33,867 bases of DNA, taken from contig PNIN01000019.1 in the NCBI GenBank assembly GCA_002878065.1, positions 1 to 33,867 on the forward strand, read 5' to 3'. The notes beneath the pieces were generated by a model. The model had not been told where the DNA came from and did not search any database. It saw nothing but the letters and a program-made list of their open reading frames with translations. How positions within the stretch are numbered: the first letter of the stretch is position 1; every line of letters starts with the position of its first letter. The position numbers and the translations under genes were made by a program. The stretch comes from Calditerrivibrio nitroreducens. Lineage in GTDB: Bacteria; Chrysiogenota; Deferribacteres; Deferribacterales; Calditerrivibrionaceae. Shown here one piece after another: positions 25,221 through 33,844 of the stretch.

Positions 25221-25480
25221 TGAAAAAACTATTAATTATTCTTTTTACTCCTCTGATTTTGCTATCATGTACAATGGAGCAAAAGAAAAAGTTTAAAGAT
25301 TTTGAGGCAGAAACGATAGGGTTAAATAGGGAGATTACCCTCTATTCAGACAATGGCCAGGTAATCAAAAGATGGGAAGGTAGATTCAATATAACAAGAG
25401 CCGGTAGTAGCCTCTACTTCATTGACAACAATGGAAAATCTGTTATTATAAATGGGACTTATATCGTTCAGGAAAAGTAA
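25220..25480 (+). CDS. Small lipoprotein of unknown function
   Basis: 86 aa. MKK, a hydrophobic run and the lipobox LLSC (Cys17) mark a lipoprotein of about 70 aa when mature. The residue after Cys is Thr, not Asp. The rest is a short beta-rich domain (EITLYSDNGQVIKRWEG, then YFIDNNGKSVIING). The phrasing resembles a single small beta-sandwich that handles a surface or periplasmic ligand. I do not recognise a family. It is coupled to coaE (1-base overlap) and to the HD gene (1-base overlap). Confidence 0.75.
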   Translation: MKKLLIILFTPLILLSCTMEQKKKFKDFEAETIGLNREITLYSDNGQVIKRWEGRFNITRAGSSLYFIDNNGKSVIINGTYIVQEK

Positions 25481-26649
25481 TGCTAAAAGATCAATTAATT
25501 AAAATCATCTTTTCCGCTGCAAACATCCAGAGGTGGAACGACCACATAAGGCCATCTGTGGGATTTTCAGAGTTGGATAAACAGGCACACAAAATGTTTA
25601 TCGCTTATATCCTGGCAAAACTTGAGGAGAGGAAAAGAGATGTAAATTGGATCTTACTTATAGAAGGTTCTATCTTTGAAATGCTCCAGAGGGTTATCAT
25701 TACTGATATTAAGCCACCTATATACTATAAAATTGTAAAATCTTATGGAAAAGAGCTTAACAATTGGGTCTTAAATGAACTAAAAAGAAATTCAGGTCTT
25801 CAAAACGACGACTTTTTCAAAAAATTTGAAGATTATTTCGAAAATACTAACGACAATTTTGAAAAAAGAATACTAAGAGCCGCCCATTATCTTGCCACAA
25901 ACTGGGAATACAATATAATTTATGAGATGAATAAGAACCTCTACGGTGCGGAAAAAACAAAAAATGAGATCCTCTCTGAATTAAAAAATCACTATAAACT
26001 GGATTCTGTAAGGGAGTTTATAACCACAAACGAAAAACTCAGAAACTTTGTGGATCTCGTTGGCCAACTACGTTATCAAAAAAGATGGGCAAATACCCCC
26101 AGAATACCTGAAACAACGGTATTAGGACATATGTACACCGTGGCCATATTTAGCTACTTTGAACTATACGAAAAAGATGTATGCAATAGATTAAAGAGAA
26201 ACACATTCCTTTCTGGTCTTTTCCACGATCTTCCGGAGGTATTGACAAGGGATATTATCTCACCAGTTAAAAAATCGGTGGCGGGACTTGATGAAATCAT
26301 AAAAAAGATCGAAAAGGAACATATTACAAATGAACTTTTACCCCTTTTACCCCCTTTCATGCATGAAGAGATGCGATACTTACTGTTTGATGAATTTAAA
26401 TGTAAGATTTTTGATAGTGATGTTAAATTTGTTTCAAGAGATAGCATATACGAAGAGTATAATAAAGATCACTTTGAGCCTGTTGATGGATCCCTGTTAA
26501 AGGAGTGCGATCTCATTTCAGCCTATTATGAGGCGGCCATTTCCATAGAAAATGGTATAAAACCCACACATCTATTGGAAGTAAAAAGCAATATGGAAAA
26601 TAAATACCCATTTATAAGAAGGTTAATCCCCAAAAAACAGATTCTATAA
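25480..26649 (+). CDS. Tandem HD-domain protein (YfbR-like), first copy degenerate
   Basis: 389 aa. The C-terminal half is an HD phosphohydrolase: RWANTPRIPETTVLGH (H217), FLSGLFHDLPEVLTRD (H249-D250, E253, D258). This is the arrangement of the YfbR/COG1896 nucleotidase family. Residues about 15-80 repeat the same layout (QRWNDHIRP, QAHKMFIAYILAKL with H37, LLIEGSIFEMLQRVII), but EG stands in place of the HD dyad. The first copy should therefore be non-catalytic. The active half likely cleaves a nucleotide monophosphate or related phosphate. It is the last gene of the carA run, ending 2 bases from the convergent permease gene. Confidence 0.8.
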   Translation: MLKDQLIKIIFSAANIQRWNDHIRPSVGFSELDKQAHKMFIAYILAKLEERKRDVNWILLIEGSIFEMLQRVIITDIKPPIYYKIVKSYGKELNNWVLNELKRNSGLQNDDFFKKFEDYFENTNDNFEKRILRAAHYLATNWEYNIIYEMNKNLYGAEKTKNEILSELKNHYKLDSVREFITTNEKLRNFVDLVGQLRYQKRWANTPRIPETTVLGHMYTVAIFSYFELYEKDVCNRLKRNTFLSGLFHDLPEVLTRDIISPVKKSVAGLDEIIKKIEKEHITNELLPLLPPFMHEEMRYLLFDEFKCKIFDSDVKFVSRDSIYEEYNKDHFEPVDGSLLKECDLISAYYEAAISIENGIKPTHLLEVKSNMENKYPFIRRLIPKKQIL

Positions 26650-26651
26650 AT

Positions 26652-29165
26652 TTATTCATTTGTTACGAACCTTTTGGGGTCAAGCTGTTTGATCGTTTTA
26701 ATAGGCAATAATCCAGAAAGTATTACAAAAAACACTAGGATGATCAGCAGGTAAAAGTTTTTAGTTAGATCTATATGAAACGCTATCGACCAGCCAAAAG
26801 ATTTTGTATTTACAACTCTCACAATGATCACACTTAAAATATACCCAAGGACAAACCCATAAACTGTCCCCACCACCCCCACAAATCCGGCGGAAAGAGT
26901 ATAAATCTTTGTCAAAAGTTTGTCATCCGTCCCGAGGTATTTTAAAATACTAATCTCCCTCCTTCTTTCAAGGGCAACTGCATACAGCATATTACCAACT
27001 CCCAAAAGAGAGACTATCAAAGCAATCCCCTGAATGGCATACGTTATGGCAAATGTTTTATCAAATATTTTTAAAACTTTCTTTCTGATAACCTGATTGT
27101 CGAAAATATCTAATTCACCTTTTACATTCACTAAATCTTCAAGTTTTTTTAAAACCTGATCCCTATCGACACCTTCTTTTAAATAAATGCTAATTTGGGT
27201 AAATTTTAGTTCGTCCCAGTATTTCTTTTGAAAATAATTATCTAATATTATAAACCCATTAAGATTTGAATAGCTTGTGAAAACCTCTCTGATTTTAAAC
27301 TTTACCCTCCCCTTCGGGGTATCGATTTCTATCGTATCCCCTTCTTTAAGTCCATATCTAATATTAAAAAATTCAGAAACAGCAACGCTATCTGTCACCA
27401 CGTAATCATCTTTACCATTGTGATATTTTTTTACGACCTTTTCGTCACCAAACCCCAGCAGAATCTCTTTACCATTAAAGCTCCCCTTCATTGCCCGGAA
27501 GGCACTTACTGCAGCCACCCCATCCAGAGACTTAATCTTCTCCAGTAGCCCATCATTTAGCGGCTCGAAACAAAAATTTGAGGAGCAGCTTGCTGCTTTT
27601 ATAAAAATATCCGCCTTAAGGTTGTCATTGATCCACTTTCCAAGTGATATCTTAAATGAATCTATTAGGGTAACCATACTCACAATGAGGGCTGTAGATA
27701 TTGCCACACTCACAAGCGCTATGGTAAACCTGTAGGAACTACTCCGTATATCTGCAAAGGATAGAAAACCGGCAGCCTTAAAAATTCTTTTTATAAATCT
27801 TTCCATAAGTTGCACAACTCTATCAAGGTATAAAAAAGCAGAAGCACAAAACCCCATCAGTATGAAGAATACTCCAATATATGAAAGATAAGGGTAAGGA
27901 TAAGTTTTGTAATAAAAATCTATGAAGCTGAGTGTTATACCTATTGATACAAACATTACACCTATAATAAACCAGTTGGTGTAGTACTTTTTGAATTTTA
28001 TCTCAAAAGTCCCCTTTTTCACCGTTTCAGAAGGGTTCACCTTTGTTGATTCTAAGGCAGGAAAAATAGAGGATATGAAGGATATAAAAATCCCTGAAAA
28101 AAAGGCAAAAAAAGTGTATCTATCTATCGTAAAAAACCCTTTTATGTACACAGGACTAAACATTGTACTGATGGTATCCTCCACCACAGCAGAGGAGTAA
28201 ATACTCAACAATCCACCTAAAAATAATCCCAAAAAAGAACCCAAGGTACCCAACAGAAGAGCCTGAAATACGAAGATCGAAAGAATCTGATACTTTGTGC
28301 CCCCAAGAGTTCTCAAAACCCCTATCTGCTCCCTCTGTTTCACAACCGTGATAAAAATCGTATTAAAAAGCATAAAAAACCCTACCAAAAATGCTATGAA
28401 GCTTATGAAATAAAGATTCATCTTAAACGATTTTAAAATCTCCCCACGATTTTTTACCACAGAGGATTTTTCCTGCAAGATGAGGTTTTCTGGTAAAATA
28501 GACATCAATTCGTCAACCTGCTTTACATCCAGCATCAGATCAATCCTTGAAATTTTACCAAAATACTTAAATTTCTCCTGGAAATTACCTATATCCTGAT
28601 AAAACCCTGAGGGAATCTGCTCAGCATCCAACAATCCAGCAACTATAAATCGCCTAACACCATTTGCATTTAGCTGTATCTCGTCCCCTTTTTTTAGGTT
28701 AATTCTTTTCCCTATGTCATCTGTGATGAAAACAGCATCGGTATTCTGAAAAAATAAAAGCAGATCAAGATCGTTTTTTTTCATATCGATATTGCTATTT
28801 TTTATCAGCTTTAATGAATCTACCCCATATATCGATATAATAAGCTTCCGATTTTCCTCCTGCCCATTAATTTTTATTACAGGAAAATTCCGTATCCCTT
28901 TCAGATTTAATGTATCTAATATCGATTCGTCAAATGGATTCCCAAATTTGTCCACAATTTCATAATTGGCCATAGGGTTTAATCTTTCTATATCGTTTGT
29001 CATACTTTTAATTGCACTCTGAGTAGAATTTAGTATCGATAGAAACAATCCTACCCCCAGTGCCACACCAAATATGGAGATAAAGCTAAACAACTTCTCC
29101 TCTTTTAAGTTTCTCATGGCAAATATAAAAATAAGATAGAAATTATTCAGAAAGGATCTGACCAT
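26652..29165 (-). CDS. FtsX/MacB-type ABC transporter permease, duplicated
   Basis: 837 aa. An N-terminal membrane segment (about 20-45) and a periplasmic MacB-PCD-like region are followed by three membrane segments (about 250-380). After a linker with two more segments the FtsX unit repeats, with a second periplasmic region (about 490-690) and three final segments. This is the 'double FtsX' form that works as a complete permease. It pairs with the upstream ATPase (23-base overlap). Such transporters (LolCDE, MacB, AttFG) act on lipoproteins, lipids or hydrophobic molecules at the periplasmic face. A second possible start is the ATG at 29117. Confidence 0.88.
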   Translation of the reverse strand: MVRSFLNNFYLIFIFAMRNLKEEKLFSFISIFGVALGVGLFLSILNSTQSAIKSMTNDIERLNPMANYEIVDKFGNPFDESILDTLNLKGIRNFPVIKINGQEENRKLIISIYGVDSLKLIKNSNIDMKKNDLDLLLFFQNTDAVFITDDIGKRINLKKGDEIQLNANGVRRFIVAGLLDAEQIPSGFYQDIGNFQEKFKYFGKISRIDLMLDVKQVDELMSILPENLILQEKSSVVKNRGEILKSFKMNLYFISFIAFLVGFFMLFNTIFITVVKQREQIGVLRTLGGTKYQILSIFVFQALLLGTLGSFLGLFLGGLLSIYSSAVVEDTISTMFSPVYIKGFFTIDRYTFFAFFSGIFISFISSIFPALESTKVNPSETVKKGTFEIKFKKYYTNWFIIGVMFVSIGITLSFIDFYYKTYPYPYLSYIGVFFILMGFCASAFLYLDRVVQLMERFIKRIFKAAGFLSFADIRSSSYRFTIALVSVAISTALIVSMVTLIDSFKISLGKWINDNLKADIFIKAASCSSNFCFEPLNDGLLEKIKSLDGVAAVSAFRAMKGSFNGKEILLGFGDEKVVKKYHNGKDDYVVTDSVAVSEFFNIRYGLKEGDTIEIDTPKGRVKFKIREVFTSYSNLNGFIILDNYFQKKYWDELKFTQISIYLKEGVDRDQVLKKLEDLVNVKGELDIFDNQVIRKKVLKIFDKTFAITYAIQGIALIVSLLGVGNMLYAVALERRREISILKYLGTDDKLLTKIYTLSAGFVGVVGTVYGFVLGYILSVIIVRVVNTKSFGWSIAFHIDLTKNFYLLIILVFFVILSGLLPIKTIKQLDPKRFVTNE

Positions 29166-29790
29166 CTTTTATTCTCACTACCCTATCGGTAAACCTTGCA
29201 ATCTCTTCATTGTGAGTAACGATGACGATAGTTGTCTTAAGATCTTTATTCAAACTCTTAAGTATTTCCAGAATCTTCACCCCAGTGATTGTATCGAGAC
29301 TACCGGTGGGCTCATCCGCCAGGATTATTTTAGGATCTTTGACAATAGCCCTGGCTATTGCCACCCTTTGCTGTTCGCCACCTGATAGCTGATGGGCAAG
29401 GTTGTATATCTTACCCTTCAGTCCAAATTCTTCAAGAATCTTTACAATCTGTTCCTTTTTATCCAACCCTGATATCAATAGAGGTATCAATAGATTTTCA
29501 TAGACGGTAAGATTGCTAAAAAGATTGAAAAACTGAAATACAAAACCTATATACCTCTTCCTGAAATCGGTCAATTCCTCTTCATCGAATTTAGTAATAT
29601 CGACACCATTTATAAAAACATCTCCCCCATCAGCCCTATCCATTGCACCTATGATATTTAAAAGTGTGGTTTTACCAGATCCAGAAGGGCCCATAATGGA
29701 TACAAATTCCCCATCAGCAATATGAAGATTTACCCCTTTTAGTACGGTTGTCTCCCCATATCTTTTCCAAACATCTCTTAAATCTATCAT
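29143..29790 (-). CDS. ABC transporter ATP-binding protein, LolD/MacB class
   Basis: A 215-aa complete nucleotide-binding domain. Walker A GPSGSGKT (34-41), Q86 in FVFQFFNL, signature LSGGEQQR (135-142), Walker B IILADEP (155-161) and H193 in VTHN. The length and the sequence [15 protein letters not shown] are those of LolD/MacB/AttE-type ATPases. It drives the permease it overlaps. Its start follows the AttH-like gene by 30 bases with a modest GGTG site. Confidence 0.95.
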   Translation of the reverse strand: MIDLRDVWKRYGETTVLKGVNLHIADGEFVSIMGPSGSGKTTLLNIIGAMDRADGGDVFINGVDITKFDEEELTDFRKRYIGFVFQFFNLFSNLTVYENLLIPLLISGLDKKEQIVKILEEFGLKGKIYNLAHQLSGGEQQRVAIARAIVKDPKIILADEPTGSLDTITGVKILEILKSLNKDLKTTIVIVTHNEEIARFTDRVVRIKDGQILSE

Positions 29791-29820
29791 ATATTATCAC
29801 CAAACACATTATTTTTTAGC

Positions 29821-30855
29821 TCAATACCCTGTAAGCTCCATGTACCCCTTCCCCGTAAGATCCCCATATACCCTACAGGCACCCTCATAATAGTAATTAA
29901 ATGTAGATTTGGAGGCGACAAACTCCTGATCCTCCACCATCGACTGAACGTATATCTTTTTATTACTTATAACCATCTCCCATTTTATCGGATATTTTGC
30001 ACCAGTTTTTTTGGAGATATAAAAATCAAGTGGTTTTATATTAATATCCTTGAAATCTATATTAACCTTACCACCATAATTATCTATGAATGCCGCATAA
30101 GAGCTTTTATCCACATTTCCATTTCTGTTTTTTATTCTATATACAATCAGTTCGGTTCCGTCATCCAACATCAATGAAAACCAGTCCCACCCCTTTAATT
30201 TATCTGTTTTATAATCTGAATTTATCTCCCTATCAAACCAGCTTTCACCAGCTACATTATCTTTTTTACCGTTTAGTTCAACGATCCCTTTGGTTTTTAA
30301 CCTTGTAATTGAAAAATATAAAGAAGCACATTCTTCACAACCATAAATTTTATTTGAATAACCATTTAAACCATTAATTATAGGCTTTTTTATCGGTATT
30401 AATTCAAGTTCAAAAGAGAAATTTGCTCCTTTCCCTTTTAGAAAAAATTTTTCTATGCCGCCAGATATCGAATCATCAAACACCTTCACAAAGAGCCTAC
30501 CACTATCGGCAAATGCTTCGTTGTGGGCACCTCTTGAGGTATCATCTTCAAAATAATATTTTTTATTATCAATATCTGTTATGGCAAGATGAGAAATATA
30601 GATCCTATTAAGCCCAAACTTGCTCTTATAATCTATTTTGTTTAAATTTACCACAAATATCGTAAATTCAAAACCATACTTTCTACCGCCGGAGGCTGTC
30701 AGATGGCCGGTGAAATACCACCATTGACTTTTATAATCCCCTCTGTAGTAGAGATCCTGAGGAAGAGAGACCTGATCATTTCGGTTTAATTTTCTAAAAT
30801 CTTCACCATATACCAGAGTACAAAAGAATAGAAATAATATGATAATGTATCTCAA
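29821..30855 (-). CDS. AttH/CrtC-like lipocalin-family protein, exported
   Basis: 344 aa with a TTG start whose last bases overlap the photolyase stop (TTGA). An AAGGGTGAT site precedes it, and no other start would keep the signal peptide. Signal peptide 1-17 (ends VYG). The family marker QWWYFTGHL (44-52) opens the lipocalin-like domain found in AttH and carotenoid 1,2-hydratase CrtC. GESWFDRE.N and GWDWFSLMLDDGTEL are the second diagnostic block. It probably binds or modifies a hydrophobic molecule in the periplasm. The following ABC genes make an AttEFGH-like set. Hydratase activity is possible but unproven, and there are no other carotenoid genes in the window. Confidence 0.85.
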   Translation of the reverse strand: MRYIIILFLFFCTLVYGEDFRKLNRNDQVSLPQDLYYRGDYKSQWWYFTGHLTASGGRKYGFEFTIFVVNLNKIDYKSKFGLNRIYISHLAITDIDNKKYYFEDDTSRGAHNEAFADSGRLFVKVFDDSISGGIEKFFLKGKGANFSFELELIPIKKPIINGLNGYSNKIYGCEECASLYFSITRLKTKGIVELNGKKDNVAGESWFDREINSDYKTDKLKGWDWFSLMLDDGTELIVYRIKNRNGNVDKSSYAAFIDNYGGKVNIDFKDINIKPLDFYISKKTGAKYPIKWEMVISNKKIYVQSMVEDQEFVASKSTFNYYYEGACRVYGDLTGKGYMELTGY

Positions 30856-32186
30856 CTTATCACCCTTGACAGATATCTATTCATATCAAACTTCTGCTTC
30901 AATCCATTTTCTGACATATATCTTACTTTACCAAAGATCTTTCTTTCCTGAAAAGCCCTATCATGCATACCAAAACACCAGGCAATACCTGCATATCCGT
31001 TTGGATCCCTACCATCGAGGGCATATTTGTCGTTTAGATAAACAAGGACCTTATAAGCATCTTCAAAAGATTCAGTCCATTCAATTACTTTTTTACCCCA
31101 ATACATACGCATATAATTGTGTATTTTCCCTTTATGTATAAGTTCGTATTGGGCAGCATTCCAGAATTTATCATGAGTTTTAACACTCTCAAAATCCTCA
31201 AGAGTATAGCGATAATTTCTCATATCATTTTTGTGTTCTATCAGTGTATTAATGGCCCAATCAGGTAAAAAGGAAAAAAGATCGTATATATCATCACAGT
31301 AATATGTAAAATTATGGGCTAATTCCCTTCTCACCACAAGCTGCTCAAATAGAGTTTCATAGTTTTCAGGATTAGTATCTATTTTTAATGCTTCTTTCAA
31401 GATTTTTATAGGGCTTATAAATCCAAAATGTAGATAAAAGCTCAAATTTGACTCAAAGTCTAAAGCAGGATCCCCTCTTTTTTCTGCAAAAAAATAATAC
31501 TTCTCATTTAAAAAATCTCTAAGTAGCTTATCTGCCTCACTTTCTCCACCCTTAAAATCAACAGGTTTGAGGTAATGAACTGATTTTAATTTTTCATCAA
31601 TACTTAAACCATTTAAATCATTTTCTATTTCAAAACTTCCGCCCTGATAATCAAAAATGACAAAATCGTTCAAAAATTTTTCCTTTAACTTATGAATCTT
31701 AGGTCTTATCGTATATGCTCCGTATTCAATCTTTGTACTTGCAGCCTGCACAGGCACCACAAGGTTTGTATCAACCTCATAAATATTAACATCATTATTT
31801 TTATAAATTTCATTTCTCACATCTTTAAGCCATTTTAAATAGGCCTTATCAGTTATAAGACTGTCAGCTTTTCTTAAATACTGTGGGACAATTTCTGTAA
31901 AAGGGCCAATTTTAACATGAAATGTTATTTTCAAATCTTTAAATCTATCAGCAAGTTCCAAAAGACCGTCTATAAAAAATTTAAAATGTCTGTAATTGGC
32001 ATCTTTATAGCTAAAATCAACTACCACCAAAACTTTTAAAGGTAGATTTTTATCAATTGCTAAATATTTTGCAAATTCAAGGCTGTGGTTGTATTCCACC
32101 CTGAAAGCACCCTGCATCCAATACAGCAAATAATCCCCTCTTTTAGATGACTTTTTTACCTGTCTGACCCTTTCAAGATAATCCAT
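30852..32186 (-). CDS. phr: Class II deoxyribodipyrimidine photolyase
   Basis: A 444-aa flavoprotein that uses blue light to split cyclobutane pyrimidine dimers. The C-terminal class II signature is clear: DGRDPNGYAGIAWCFG at 391-406 and MHDRAFQERKIFGKVRYM at 407-424. The N-terminus YLLYWMQGAFRVEYNHSLEFA fits class II, though GAF replaces the more common SQ/SxR-type residues after WMQ. YRYTLEDFE and KFWNAAQYEL form the FAD-side helices. An AAGG site precedes the ATG. It overlaps the upstream SDR gene by 14 bases and the downstream AttH-like gene by 4. Confidence 0.93.
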   Translation of the reverse strand: MDYLERVRQVKKSSKRGDYLLYWMQGAFRVEYNHSLEFAKYLAIDKNLPLKVLVVVDFSYKDANYRHFKFFIDGLLELADRFKDLKITFHVKIGPFTEIVPQYLRKADSLITDKAYLKWLKDVRNEIYKNNDVNIYEVDTNLVVPVQAASTKIEYGAYTIRPKIHKLKEKFLNDFVIFDYQGGSFEIENDLNGLSIDEKLKSVHYLKPVDFKGGESEADKLLRDFLNEKYYFFAEKRGDPALDFESNLSFYLHFGFISPIKILKEALKIDTNPENYETLFEQLVVRRELAHNFTYYCDDIYDLFSFLPDWAINTLIEHKNDMRNYRYTLEDFESVKTHDKFWNAAQYELIHKGKIHNYMRMYWGKKVIEWTESFEDAYKVLVYLNDKYALDGRDPNGYAGIAWCFGMHDRAFQERKIFGKVRYMSENGLKQKFDMNRYLSRVIS

Positions 32187-33594
32187 TTGCCTGCCTTATT
32201 ATATCTTTTTGCATAAGTTTGAATATAATTTTGTGAAATGGGAGCATTAAATACCAGTAAATTCTTCCAGATAGACCCTTTGGATAATAGTATGCTGTTA
32301 TTGTAAAATCATCATCTAAAATTGAAAACTCCAACCATGCCTTGCCGGGTAACTTCATCTGTGCCTCAAGTAAAATCCTCTTATTATCCACAACATCTAC
32401 TACTTTCCAGAAATCTATACTGTCCCCTATCCGCAAATTCCCTTTTCTTTTCCCCCTGTTAAGCCCGTAACCACCTGCAAACTTGTCAATCAAGCCTCTA
32501 ATCCACCAGAGAAAATTCAAGGCAAACCACCCATTTTCTCCACCAACTGATTTGCACACCTTAAAAATCTTACCAGCCTTTTCTTCATCAATTTTTGCAA
32601 AATATCTGTCCACATAAATTGCCTTTGACACTTCCGGCACAAAAGGGACATCGCAAACTTGTGATTTACTACTGTCGCACCATCTGCTAATCACCTGATT
32701 TTTTTCAATCTCTTCTATGGATAGCCTTACAGCCTCTTCAAATTCAGTAACCTTCACACCAGGGAAAATTTCTTTTGCATTACTATTTTCAATAATACTT
32801 TCATGTTTGAGCCCCATGACAAGCTCTCTTGCTATGTCAAAATTGACAGGGGAAAAAAGTATCAACCAATAAGAAGATAGCCTAGGAGTTAGGAATGGAA
32901 CAGATAGAATATACCTTTTAAGCCCCAATACTTTTGCTGTCTTTAATACCATATCTTTGAAAGTCATAGTTGGCATACCTATATCAATCTGAGCTGTTTT
33001 GTAAAAATCAGATAAAATAACAGCTTTTAAATATTTAATTACATCATTGATAAATATAGGTGAAGTGAGTGTATTTACCCACTTTGGTGCAATCATTACG
33101 GGCAATTTTTCCACAAGACTTCTAATAATCTCAAAACTTGCACTTCCTGATCCAATTATTACCCCAGCCCTGGTCCATATACAGGAAACTTTAGGAGAGC
33201 TACTTAAAATCTCACCGGTAATATATCTACTTTTTAGGTGAATACTTAAATTCTCTTTATTACCAAGACCACCCAGATAAATAACTCTTTTTACAGATCT
33301 CTTCTCACAAATCTTGATAAAATTTTCCGCACTTCTTTTTTCAGCCTCAAGATAGTTCTTGTCACTACCCATCATATGAACAAGATAAACCGCCGTATCA
33401 ACCCCTTCTAAAGCTCTTTCAAGAATATCCTTATTAAAGGTATCCCCTTCAAAAACATTGCATCTACTTTTAAACTTTTCTTCTATTTTATTGGAGTTTC
33501 TGACTAAAAGATTAATTTCAATATTTTCGTTAAATAGTTCCTCAGCAAGTCTTCTGCCTACAAATCCTGTCACACCGGTTAATAGTATTTTCAT
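32173..33594 (-). CDS. SDR oxidoreductase fused to a DUF2867 domain
   Basis: 473 aa. The N-terminal NAD(P)-binding domain (about 1-280) has GVTGFVG (7-13) and IYLGGLGN, the atypical SDR type. The C-terminal DUF2867 domain (about 320-470) has GGENGWFALNFLWWIRG, GGYGLNRGKRKGN, GDSIDFWKVV and LPGKAWLEF. The fusion is a known family; its reaction is not established. It heads the photolyase operon. The ATG has no visible ribosome site, and an extended -10 lies only 6 bases upstream, so the mRNA may be leaderless. Confidence 0.88.
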   Translation of the reverse strand: MKILLTGVTGFVGRRLAEELFNENIEINLLVRNSNKIEEKFKSRCNVFEGDTFNKDILERALEGVDTAVYLVHMMGSDKNYLEAEKRSAENFIKICEKRSVKRVIYLGGLGNKENLSIHLKSRYITGEILSSSPKVSCIWTRAGVIIGSGSASFEIIRSLVEKLPVMIAPKWVNTLTSPIFINDVIKYLKAVILSDFYKTAQIDIGMPTMTFKDMVLKTAKVLGLKRYILSVPFLTPRLSSYWLILFSPVNFDIARELVMGLKHESIIENSNAKEIFPGVKVTEFEEAVRLSIEEIEKNQVISRWCDSSKSQVCDVPFVPEVSKAIYVDRYFAKIDEEKAGKIFKVCKSVGGENGWFALNFLWWIRGLIDKFAGGYGLNRGKRKGNLRIGDSIDFWKVVDVVDNKRILLEAQMKLPGKAWLEFSILDDDFTITAYYYPKGLSGRIYWYLMLPFHKIIFKLMQKDIIRQANGLS

Positions 33595-33600
33595 ATCTAG

Positions 33601-33609
33601 ATTTTATCA
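33601..33609 (-). promoter_or_regulatory. Extended -10 promoter of the photolyase operon
   Basis: On the minus strand, TGATAAAAT: the TGn element plus a TAAAAT hexamer, 6 bases before the ATG at 33594. No good -35 is seen 17 bases upstream. A TTGG-5-CCAA dyad at 33637-33649 could be an operator. Confidence 0.45.
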
Positions 33610-33782
33610 TAGATATATAAAAAAATAAACATGTAATTGGTAATGCCAACTCAATTGTTTCAATCATCACCCTCGAACTATTTTTATCCATTAAAAGTTT
33701 CTTCTTTTATAAAAAATATCAATAATATATTAGATACGTTGAGTGAGAAATTCAATTTTTTTTATCCTATTAATTTCAAAAA

Positions 33783-33834
33783 GCCAAAAGGCAGTCAGGA
33801 GTTATAATATTTCCCCTCAACTACCTTTTGGAGG
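33783..33834 (+). promoter_or_regulatory. Structured region in front of the right-edge gene
   Basis: CCAAAAGG (33784-33791) can pair with CCTTTTGG (33824-33831), masking the first bases of the GGAGGTG ribosome site. A TATAAT at 33803-33808 lies between the arms. If that is the promoter, the left arm is not transcribed and the hairpin is meaningless. From 33595 to 33844 I see no gene. Confidence 0.35.
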
Positions 33835-33844
33835 TGAACTAACA

